Assembly (NCBI GenBank): GCA_938028845.1
Contig: CALIZJ010000007.1
Span: 1-8,684 of the forward strand
Origin: an uncultured Blautia sp.
GTDB lineage: Bacteria; Bacillota; Clostridia; Lachnospirales; Lachnospiraceae
Direction of reading: 5' to 3'
Length of the DNA: 8,684 nt
The notes under the pieces were generated by a model that was given only the letters and a program-made list of their open reading frames with translations, ran no database searches and was not told where the DNA came from. Within the stretch, counting starts at the first letter, position 1. Each line of letters opens with the position of its first letter. Both the position numbers and the translations under genes were made by a program. Below are positions 1 to 4,969 of this stretch, one piece after another.

Positions 1-192
1 GAGATCGGTAAGAGCGGCGGTTATTGGAACCCGTCCCCTATCGCCAAGAGAGAATCCGAGGGCAGGGTTGAGGTAATCGCAAAATCGTATATGGAAAAAG
101 ATCCGACCCTGAGTTACGACATGGCTGTCGCAAAGGCGTGGGAGAACAACCCGGATCTGCTCGCAGAGTACGATAGGGAAGCAGGATTTTAA
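1..192 (+). CDS. C-terminal end of capsid assembly protein (prohead protease or scaffold), 5'-partial
   Basis: An open frame enters from the left edge and ends at TAA 190-192, giving the last 63 residues of a protein whose start lies outside the window. The tail is hydrophilic and probably helical, ending in AWENNPDLLAEYDREAGF. Endings of the type 'Y-x(n)-A-x-NP-(D/E)-L' are common at the C-termini of phage capsid proteases and scaffold proteins encoded just before the decoration and major capsid genes. I use that resemblance and the position to make the call. If correct, the protein fills the procapsid during assembly and is cleaved or lost on maturation. No catalytic residues are visible in this fragment, so protease and scaffold cannot be told apart. 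It is followed after 17 nt by the decoration gene, whose ribosome binding site fills that gap. Confidence 0.6.
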   Translation, partial: EIGKSGGYWNPSPIAKRESEGRVEVIAKSYMEKDPTLSYDMAVAKAWENNPDLLAEYDREAGF

Positions 193-209
193 GAGAGGAG
201 GAAACGAAG

Positions 210-644
210 ATGGCTAAAAATTTTAACGGCGTACAGATTAACCAGACACCTACTATCACAGAGAAAGCCGGGGCAGAGATCACGGACTGCCGGAACCGGA
301 TCATGAAGTATGATTCCAGCGGCAATGTTATCCTGGCTACAGCCGGTACAGATATCCCTGTCGGGATTGCTTTGATTGAGGCCGGATATAACGACATCAG
401 CGGAGCAGAATCCGGGAAAGTAGCCTCCGGGGATTATGTAGATATTCAGATTAAGGACATCGGATATGTTCTTGCTGGCGCAACAATCACAAAAGGACAG
501 GAGGTCACTGCAGGAGCAAACGGTCTTGCTGCTGTTGCTGTAGCAGGTAACTATGTATTTGGTATTGCACTCACTAGCGCAAAGAAGGATGAATATTGCC
601 GCGTGCAGATTGCAAAATACCAGAAGGCTTCCGCCAGTGCCTGA
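210..644 (+). CDS. Capsid decoration (cement) protein, DUF2190-like
   Basis: This encodes 144 residues. The ATG at 210 sits 8 nt after AGAGGAGG (194-201). The protein is small, rich in Gly, Ala and Val and predicted to be mostly beta: residues 45-57 (AGTDIPVGIALIE), 69-90 (short strands around VASGDYVDIQ and GYVLAGATI) and 94-121 (KGQEVTAGANGLAAVAVAGN, then VFGIALTSA). The pattern of a value that is 'available at a default', then a 'G-x-V-(T/A)-x-G' turn, then a 'G-x-A-L' strand is typical of small capsid-stabilising proteins of the DUF2190 or lambda-gpD-like type. These bind the outside of the expanded capsid. The place between a capsid assembly gene and the major capsid gene is the usual one. 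There is no signal peptide or membrane segment. Family membership is judged by eye; the decoration role is an inference from family and position. Confidence 0.72.
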   Translation: MAKNFNGVQINQTPTITEKAGAEITDCRNRIMKYDSSGNVILATAGTDIPVGIALIEAGYNDISGAESGKVASGDYVDIQIKDIGYVLAGATITKGQEVTAGANGLAAVAVAGNYVFGIALTSAKKDEYCRVQIAKYQKASASA

Positions 645-674
645 TGGGATATAAAAAAGGAGGAATAAAGTATT

Positions 675-1700
675 ATGAGAAAAACAGCAAATGGAATCCA
701 GGCGGAAATCGCAAAAGGAGTATTCCGCCCGCACACTGCACTGACAAATATGGCGCTTGCATATTATCAGAACGCAGCAAACTACTTTGCAAAGGCAATC
801 TTCCCGATCTGCCCGGTTGACCTGTCCAGTGACAGCTACTATGTTTTCGATAAAGAAGACCTGTTGAGAGATAACTGGCGGAAGAAGCCAGCATACGGAA
901 AAGTGGATCCCGCAGTTGTGTCTGAACATACGGAGACCTATACCTGCACTGTGGATCAGATGATCATGGGTATTGACCAGATCCGCCAGACGGACCTTCA
1001 GCGCCGTCAGGGACCCGCAACGAGAGATCCGCGTGTTCAGCGCACGAAAACCATTGCTGAGCAGGCTAATATCCATCAGGATATCCTCTTCGCAGATGGA
1101 TTTTTTAAAGCAGGTGTATGGGGGAATGAGCTTGCCGGAGTTGATAGCACATCTCCGACTACTGGACAGTTTATCAAATTTAGCAATGATAATTCTGATC
1201 CGATTAAGCTCATCGACGAGCATAAGACGGAAATGAACGAAACCACAGGCCGCACTCCGAACCGTCTGGCCCTTGGAGCTCATGTGTTTGACTCACTGAA
1301 ATCCCATCCAGGAATCCTTGAAAGAGTGAAATATGGTGGATCCACTCCGAACCCCGCGACGGTGACAGAAAACGTTCTGGCACAGCTGTTTGGCGTTGAA
1401 AGGGTCGTAGTCCCGAAATCTATTGTGAATAAGGCCGAAATGGGAGCTGCGGCAGATATGGGATACATTGGGGATCCGGATGCTTTCCTGCTTGCATATG
1501 CCACAAATTCCCCATCTATTGACGAGCCTTCTGCCGGATATATCTTTACCTGGGATATGCTTGGAAATGGACAGTATCTGCCGATCCTGAACTACGTGAT
1601 ACCATATGGCGTGCATTCCGAGTATGTGGAGGGCCTTATGGCAAGTGACATGAAGAAAACAGCAGACGATCTGGCTGTGTTCTTTAAAGATGCTGTGTAA
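675..1700 (+). CDS. Major capsid protein
   Basis: This encodes 341 residues. The ATG at 675 follows AAGGAGG (657-663) by 11 nt. It is the shell-forming subunit of the head, expected to have the HK97 fold. The sequence fits: an N-terminal helical arm (1-45), an extended stretch around DNWRKKPAYGKVDPAVVSEH (65-84) like the E-loop region of related capsid proteins, an Arg/Gln-rich helix region at 100-135, and a conserved block NRLALGAHVFDSLKSHPGIL (196-215) of the kind seen in many phage capsid proteins ('N-x-(L/M)-x-(L/M)-G ... V ... L ... HP'). Residues 240-330 hold beta-rich A-domain-like sequence with VVVPKS and WDMLGNGQ. The length is normal for phage capsid proteins. It lies directly after the decoration gene. 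No proteolytic prodomain is obvious. The capsid call is strong; the exact family (gpE-like, XkdG/YqbE-like or other) is not settled. Confidence 0.85.
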   Translation: MRKTANGIQAEIAKGVFRPHTALTNMALAYYQNAANYFAKAIFPICPVDLSSDSYYVFDKEDLLRDNWRKKPAYGKVDPAVVSEHTETYTCTVDQMIMGIDQIRQTDLQRRQGPATRDPRVQRTKTIAEQANIHQDILFADGFFKAGVWGNELAGVDSTSPTTGQFIKFSNDNSDPIKLIDEHKTEMNETTGRTPNRLALGAHVFDSLKSHPGILERVKYGGSTPNPATVTENVLAQLFGVERVVVPKSIVNKAEMGAAADMGYIGDPDAFLLAYATNSPSIDEPSAGYIFTWDMLGNGQYLPILNYVIPYGVHSEYVEGLMASDMKKTADDLAVFFKDAV

Positions 1701-1708
1701 GGAAGGGG
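1699..1708 (+). promoter_or_regulatory. Ribosome binding site that fixes the start of the YqbF-like gene
   Basis: AAGGAAGGGG lies 8 nt before the ATG at 1717. An in-frame ATG at 1690 exists, but it overlaps the end of the capsid gene, has no purine-rich site at the right distance, and would place this ribosome binding site inside the coding region. The start at 1717 is therefore preferred. Confidence 0.7.
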
Positions 1709-1716
1709 AATATCTT

Positions 1717-2217
1717 ATGAGACTTATCGCACAGAAGCCCTGCAGCTTTGGTGGCAGGAAATATTATATTGGTGACGAAGTCCCGGTCGAGGACGTCATC
1801 AATCCGGCGGTGCATAAGAGCCAGGGTACACTTGCTATTCTCAACGATGAGCAGGAAACAGTGCTTGAAATGACAGAAGCCGGAAAAATCACGATCCCGG
1901 TTATTAAAGATGGTGATGGAGATGTTGCGGACGTGCTGGTCATCCCTTTGACAGAGGGAGAGGTGCAGCGCGTTTTTGCAATCATGCAGATGACAGCAGA
2001 TAAGGCAGCTGAAGCAATGGAGGAAGTCACTTCCAAAGAGGTTCTGACTGTTCTTTATGCGGCAGACAGCCGCTCCAGCGTCAAGAAAGCGGCTAAAAAG
2101 AGAACAGAGCAATTATCCGCCATTGAACAGGATCAGAATGAATCCGTAGGCGGTAACGAAACCACGAAAGAGGGATCGAAAGGATCCTCCGGCGCGGCTG
2201 AAATAGAAGAGGCCTGA
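1717..2217 (+). CDS. YqbF-like phage head protein of unknown function
   Basis: This encodes 166 residues. The N-terminal domain (1-43, MRLIAQKPCSFGGRKYYIGD and on to LAIL) resembles the small YqbF N-terminal domain. There, a short beta unit 'K-P-C-x-F-G-G-(K/R)-x-(Y/F)-x-I-G-(D/E)-x-(V/I)-P' ends in a hydrophobic strand. In the Bacillus skin element yqbF also follows the major capsid gene, so position supports the match. Residues 57-130 hold a second region with a helical TEGEVQRVFAIMQMTADKAA stretch (79-98) and a Lys-rich segment. Residues 131-166 are a low-complexity tail of Glu, Gly, Ser, Thr and Asn, likely disordered. The role is unknown. Possibilities are a head accessory or a connector-assembly factor. 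It starts 16 nt after the capsid stop. Confidence 0.68.
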   Translation: MRLIAQKPCSFGGRKYYIGDEVPVEDVINPAVHKSQGTLAILNDEQETVLEMTEAGKITIPVIKDGDGDVADVLVIPLTEGEVQRVFAIMQMTADKAAEAMEEVTSKEVLTVLYAADSRSSVKKAAKKRTEQLSAIEQDQNESVGGNETTKEGSKGSSGAAEIEEA

Positions 2218-2233
2218 ACCCAAAACTGGAAGG

Positions 2234-2413
2234 ATGTGGCCTACACGGCGTATTTTCGATTTAAAAATGCTATCCAATAAAATCCTCACCACAGCAAATA
2301 AAATCGAATCCAGAGGCTATAACGAAGCCACAGAGGATGACATGCAGGCTCATCCATCCCATACAAGGAAGGAGGTTATCCCATGGAGACGTATACCTAT
2401 GATCCGGCCTTGA
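2234..2413 (+). CDS. Possible small overlapping gene, 59 residues, unknown
   Basis: This candidate fills the 165-nt gap between the YqbF-like gene and the connector gene. ATG at 2234 opens a frame to TGA 2411-2413, overlapping the next gene by 31 nt. The product is basic and hydrophilic at first (MWPTRRIFDLKMLSNKILTT), then carries ESRGYNEATEDDMQAHP, and ends in a Pro/Arg-rich tail made by reading through the next gene's ribosome binding site. For it: it fills an otherwise unused gap in a tightly packed operon, and residues 1-42 look like ordinary protein sequence. Against it: the only purine stretch, GGAAGG (2228-2233), abuts the ATG, which is too close to act as a normal ribosome binding site, and I do not recognise the product. 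An inner ATG at 2267 is another possible start. Confidence 0.4.
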   Translation: MWPTRRIFDLKMLSNKILTTANKIESRGYNEATEDDMQAHPSHTRKEVIPWRRIPMIRP

Positions 2414-2805
2414 TAGGGGAGTACGGAAAAGACAGGATGCGCTTTGAGTTAGGAGACACCATGGTGCGCGACGGAAAACTTACCTGCGCTTTATGCGATG
2501 AGGAGTATCTCGTGCTGATTGACGGGGCAACAACAGTAAAGGCGTGGAAGAAAGCAAAGCTTGCATGCCTGGAAAGCATCCTGAAGCGCTTTATGTATGA
2601 ACCGGATACCAAGGTCGGACCGATGTCTCTCTCCCTCGGGGAGAGGGCAAAGCTCTGGAAAGAAGAATACGATAGCCTGAAAAAAGAAATTGAGACCAAA
2701 TATGTGACTGTTCCGAGATATGGGGCTACTGATGGAAGGGAGAAGCCTCCGTACTTTTATGCTGGAATGATGTCCATGGACGACAGAGGGGGCAGACACA
2801 TATGA
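2383..2805 (+). CDS. Head-tail connector protein (gp6/gp15-like, YqbG position)
   Basis: This encodes 140 residues. The ATG at 2383 follows AAGGAGGT (2369-2376) by 6 nt. Small, mostly helical proteins in this place join the portal ring to the closure protein and form the first ring of the neck. The opening 'Y-x-K-D-R-(M/L)-R-F-x-L-G-D-T' (residues 14-26, from YGKDRMRFELGDT) is a hallmark of this connector group. It is followed by a 'L-x-D-E-E' turn (37-42) and a long helix WKKAKLACLESILKRFM (55-71). A second helix, LSLGERAKLWKEEYDSLKKE (82-101), matches the usual C-terminal helix starting 'x-L-G-x-R-x-x-x-(L/W)'. It ends in a Gly/Asp-rich tail. Its last codons overlap the next start (ATGA at 2802-2805), so the two are probably translationally coupled. 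The role is inferred from these motifs and from position. Confidence 0.72.
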   Translation: METYTYDPALIGEYGKDRMRFELGDTMVRDGKLTCALCDEEYLVLIDGATTVKAWKKAKLACLESILKRFMYEPDTKVGPMSLSLGERAKLWKEEYDSLKKEIETKYVTVPRYGATDGREKPPYFYAGMMSMDDRGGRHI

Positions 2806-3215
2806 TAAATCCTTATGGAATTATGTATCTGCGCCCTGGAAATCTCTGGAAGAAGTTTACTGTAAAGCGTCTGAAAACGAGTATGGTAAACGGCTATGCG
2901 GTTGACGGGTACGTCGATACGGATATCTGTGTGACAGGCGTCCTGGCAGAGGCAACATCGCACCAGTCAGATATGATGCGGCATAGATGGGACCAGGATC
3001 AGCATTCGTTGACACATACACTTGTTGTAGTCGGGAGACCGGGCTTAAAAAAGGGTGATATCCTGGAACTCGATGAAAGAAAGTTTATAGTCCTTATCGG
3101 AGACGATATAGCATCCATTGGTGTATCGAACATTTTTTATCTGGAAGAAAGGAATGATCTGAATGACGCCGGAAGAAGCTGCAAGAGAACTGGAAAAGGC
3201 AGTGAAATTTTATAA
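2802..3215 (+). CDS. Head closure / head-tail adaptor protein (YqbH position)
   Basis: This encodes 137 residues. ATG 2802 overlaps the previous stop as ATGA, and AGAGGGGG (2785-2792) lies 9 nt upstream. The protein is mostly beta: KFTVKRLKTSMVNGYAVDGY (18-37), a CVTGVLAEATSHQSD strand and turn (43-57), a second strand LTHTLVVVGRPGLKKGDIL (70-88), and ERKFIVLIGDDIASIGVSNI (92-111). 'T-H-T-x-V-V-x-G ... G-D-x-L' followed by 'x-F-x-V-x-x-(D/E)-D' is the pattern of SPP1 gp16-like closure proteins, which plug the connector channel after packaging. Position one gene after the gp6-like connector supports this. The last 18 residues overlap the next gene by 53 nt, which is long for this operon. They read as charged filler (DAGRSCKRTGKGSE) and may not be part of the folded domain. 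Confidence 0.65.
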   Translation: MINPYGIMYLRPGNLWKKFTVKRLKTSMVNGYAVDGYVDTDICVTGVLAEATSHQSDMMRHRWDQDQHSLTHTLVVVGRPGLKKGDILELDERKFIVLIGDDIASIGVSNIFYLEERNDLNDAGRSCKRTGKGSEIL

Positions 3216-3543
3216 AAACGACACGATCCGGCAGAGGGATTCCAAGCTGGCCAGAGGGGCAAATGCTTTGCGGAATGCAGAGCTTAGTGTACTTAGAGGA
3301 AATCCGAGCCCTTCCGCACCTGGATCCCCGCCTGGAACAGTATCTGGAACCCTGATGCGTTCCTGGTCGGCATACAGTTCTTCCGGAGGGACGACAGGCG
3401 TGTTCGGCATCATAGCCGGAGCGCATTACGCCGGATATCTGGAGGACGGCACCAGCAAAATGGCGCCAAGGCCATATGTGGAGAGGATCCAGGAGAAGGC
3501 CCTGCCGGATATAGTCCGGATATTTTCGGAGATTGGAGGATGA
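3163..3543 (+). CDS. HK97 gp10-like tail completion / neck protein
   Basis: This encodes 126 residues. AAAGGA (3148-3153) lies 9 nt before the ATG at 3163, which directly follows an out-of-frame TGA (3160-3162). The protein belongs to the HK97-gp10 group (XkdI/YqbI position), which sits at the tail end of the neck and is needed to attach tails. The recognisable signature is YAGYLEDGTSKMAPRPYV (residues 89-106). It fits the family pattern 'Y-A-x-x-(L/V)-E-x-G-T-(S/K)-x-(M/x)-x-(A/P)-R-P-(F/Y)'. Upstream, SPPGTVSGTLMRSW (55-68) matches the usual 'P-P-G-x-x-(T/S)-G-x-L-x-x-S' loop and strand. The N-terminal 40 residues form a charged helix. Length is typical. It is followed after 3 nt by the next gene. 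Confidence 0.85.
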   Translation: MTPEEAARELEKAVKFYKNDTIRQRDSKLARGANALRNAELSVLRGNPSPSAPGSPPGTVSGTLMRSWSAYSSSGGTTGVFGIIAGAHYAGYLEDGTSKMAPRPYVERIQEKALPDIVRIFSEIGG

Positions 3544-3546
3544 CAG

Positions 3547-3852
3547 ATGCTGCTTATTGATGTATCAAGAAAGGAATTTAACCCCAAAGAGATCGCCAGG
3601 GGAACGCTGATCTGCGCAAAGCATAAGAGCTGGGATGAGTGGCAGGCCGGCATCGTTGCGGAAGTATCCGGAACAATGATCAGGGTGCTTTATCTCCCGT
3701 CCGTCTACAATGTCCAGAACCATTATTTTATCCGGGCCGAGGAGGTGGAAAACGGAGAATGGGAGATTCGCTATTCTCCGGACGCTCTTACGAACATAAA
3801 AGAATACCCGGAGAAGAAAGAGGAAGGAGGGGATGAAGACGGATCTGAATGA
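3547..3852 (+). CDS. Small phage neck-region protein, DUF5026-like
   Basis: This encodes 101 residues. ATG 3547 is preceded by GGAGG (3535-3539) inside the end of the previous gene, spacing 7. Residues 1-75 hold a compact unit: an N-terminal strand, 'I-x-x-G-x-L-I-x-A-K-H-K-x-W-D-x-(W/F)-Q-x-G-I-V' (16-37), a beta hairpin (MIRVLYLPSVYNVQNHYFI, 44-62), and 'A-x-E-V-x-x-G-E-W-E-I-R-(Y/W)-S' (64-77). From memory this resembles the DUF5026 family found in Clostridia prophages. No biochemical role is known. The last 20 residues are a Glu/Lys/Asp-rich tail whose codons also carry the next gene's ribosome binding site. It overlaps the next gene by 20 nt. An 8-bp inverted repeat lies inside it (3753-3760 / 3773-3780). 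Its place between gp10-like and terminator genes suggests a neck or tail-end accessory. Confidence 0.6.
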   Translation: MLLIDVSRKEFNPKEIARGTLICAKHKSWDEWQAGIVAEVSGTMIRVLYLPSVYNVQNHYFIRAEEVENGEWEIRYSPDALTNIKEYPEKKEEGGDEDGSE

Positions 3853-4702
3853 GCTTATCAATAACCGACTGGCGAGTGATAAGGAAATATCCGAAAAACT
3901 TGCCAAGTATGACGGGGAACCGGCGATATTTAACACGGAATTTCCTTCCGACCAGCAGACAGGATGGGAAGGGAACCCGCAGTACCCAAGGATATGCTAC
4001 CGGGTGGATATGCAGGTAAACCAGGAGCGCTCTGCATCCGGGACGCTGCACGTAACAATCTACACCGATAAGAACCCGTTGGAACTTGAAAAATTAGAAA
4101 CTCTTGTAAGAGGGCGCCTGAAGGATGTGCTTATGAAGCCACATGACCAGGCGCCTTTTTGCGTGGCATGGTCCAGGACGGAGCCGTATCTGATAGAGGG
4201 CATGGCGGTTATCTACAAAGATATCCTGTACGACATACTGGAATATCCAGGACAGGAGACCACAGATCCTGATCCGGTGATGGCAGTAAGCGCATACGTG
4301 AAGGAATTATATCCGGAATCGGTAGTGCTGGGTATCGACCGGATCGGGGACTACACGAACCCGGCGGAGAAGCCTGTATTTTTCTGCCGATTGGAGGAAG
4401 TGCAGAGCACGGATAGACACTGCATGCATACTATCGCCTGGTTTAATGCAAGGGTCGCAGTACATTTGTTGTACCCGAATGCCCTTACCAGGCTGAAAAT
4501 AATTGCTGGCCTTTACCAAAAGATGGGGATTGACGAGGAAATACCGATGCTCGACCAGTCCCCATTTAACCTGGACGAAATAACCATGAACAGTAAGGCG
4601 GATTATCTCCGGGAAGGGCAGCTTACATTAACCGGAAAATATGGATGCCTGCGCAGATCTGAAAAGAAACACAACCTTATGGGCGTGAGCGTGGGCTTTT
4701 AA
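3833..4702 (+). CDS. Tail terminator protein, apparently two fused domains
   Basis: This encodes 289 residues. The ribosome binding sequence AGGAAGGAGG (3821-3830) lies in the previous gene's tail, very close to the ATG at 3833. The C-terminal half (about 147-289) looks like the XkdJ/YqbJ tail terminator group (DUF6838). It starts with a helix 'x-Y-V-K-x-L-Y-P', then an 'EKPVFFCRLEEVQSTDRHCM' strand unit (179-198), 'A-W-F-N-A-R-V-A-V-H-L-L-Y-P' (202-215), and 'L-x-x-x-A-x-L-Y-x-K' (221-230). The N-terminal half (1-146) carries a separate unit with 'Y-P-R-I-C-Y-R-V-D-M' (51-60) and 'G-T-L-H-V-T-I-Y-T-D' (70-79), similar to DUF3168-type completion proteins. Terminators cap the tail tube and bind the neck. 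Usual length is about 120-150, so this is double. The role is fairly sure from position; the two-domain reading is my inference. Confidence 0.65.
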   Translation: MKTDLNELINNRLASDKEISEKLAKYDGEPAIFNTEFPSDQQTGWEGNPQYPRICYRVDMQVNQERSASGTLHVTIYTDKNPLELEKLETLVRGRLKDVLMKPHDQAPFCVAWSRTEPYLIEGMAVIYKDILYDILEYPGQETTDPDPVMAVSAYVKELYPESVVLGIDRIGDYTNPAEKPVFFCRLEEVQSTDRHCMHTIAWFNARVAVHLLYPNALTRLKIIAGLYQKMGIDEEIPMLDQSPFNLDEITMNSKADYLREGQLTLTGKYGCLRRSEKKHNLMGVSVGF

Positions 4703-4716
4703 AGAGAGGAGACAAA

Positions 4717-4968
4717 ATGGCGGAAGCGAAAAAGAATGCTCCTGCAGAAAAAGTGCAGGAGACGGCAGAAGAGAAGAAAGACTCTACTGAAAAGCAGGGA
4801 GGAAATGCAGAGTACACCGTCGAAGAGCTGATTGCTGAGGCAGATCAGGTGTTTGAGCAGCCGAGTGAATGCGTAAAAGTGGCGCTGGCTCTGTCCAAGA
4901 AAAAGAAAATGACGGTAGAAGAAGCAAAGAGGCAGGTAGACGCCTTTATGCGAAGGGAGGTTAAGTGA
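4717..4968 (+). CDS. Small charged protein upstream of the sheath, unknown function
   Basis: This encodes 83 residues. AGAGAGGAG (4703-4711) lies 5 nt before the ATG at 4717. Residues 1-31 are Lys/Glu/Ala-rich and likely disordered. Residues 32-83 look like a small helical domain, opening 'E-Y-T-V-E-E-L-I-x-x-A' (32-42) and closing 'M-T-V-E-E-A-K-R-Q-V-D-A-F-M-R-R-E-V' (65-82). Similar 'T-V-E-E-(L/A)-x ... V-x-x-F-x-x-(K/R)-E-V' pieces recur in small phage tail genes, and PBSX also has a short gene (ykzL) before the sheath gene xkdK. The sheath follows after one base. A perfect 8-bp inverted repeat sits in its first codons (4739-4761). I cannot give a function. The gene itself is well supported by its ribosome binding site and tight packing. 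Confidence 0.72.
   Translation: MAEAKKNAPAEKVQETAEEKKDSTEKQGGNAEYTVEELIAEADQVFEQPSECVKVALALSKKKKMTVEEAKRQVDAFMRREVK
4739..4761 (+). repeat. Inverted repeat in the first codons of the small pre-sheath gene
   Basis: The arms CTCCTGCA (4739-4746) and TGCAGGAG (4754-4761) pair perfectly over 8 bp with a 7-nt loop, starting 22 nt after the ATG. No T run follows, so it is not a terminator. A hairpin at this distance could slow the ribosome or affect RNA stability. It may also be chance, since both arms encode protein. Confidence 0.4.
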
Positions 4969-4969
4969 T

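Noticed and set aside
189..1283. A 364-codon minus-strand open frame across the decoration and capsid genes
   Set aside because: It spans two real genes and the spacer between them, with an odd Cys/Ile/Ser-rich product and no family resemblance.
1690..1716. A longer start for the YqbF-like protein (MLCKEGEYL...)
   Set aside because: It overlaps the capsid gene, has no spaced ribosome binding site, and would bury AAGGAAGGGG in the coding region. The YqbF-like domain begins cleanly at 1717.
2627..2647. A CTCTCC / GGAGAG hairpin in the connector gene
   Set aside because: It lies within the coding sequence for the helix start LSLGER, with no T run after it; probably incidental.
3010..3045. TTGACA-like box that could be a promoter -35
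   Set aside because: No -10-like sequence lies 16-18 nt downstream, and it is within the closure gene; another TTGACA near 5128 fails the same test.
3753..3780. An 8-bp inverted repeat (CGGAGAAT / ATTCTCCG) inside the DUF5026-like gene
   Set aside because: There is a 12-nt loop, no T run, and it lies within a conserved protein motif, so chance plus coding constraint explains it.
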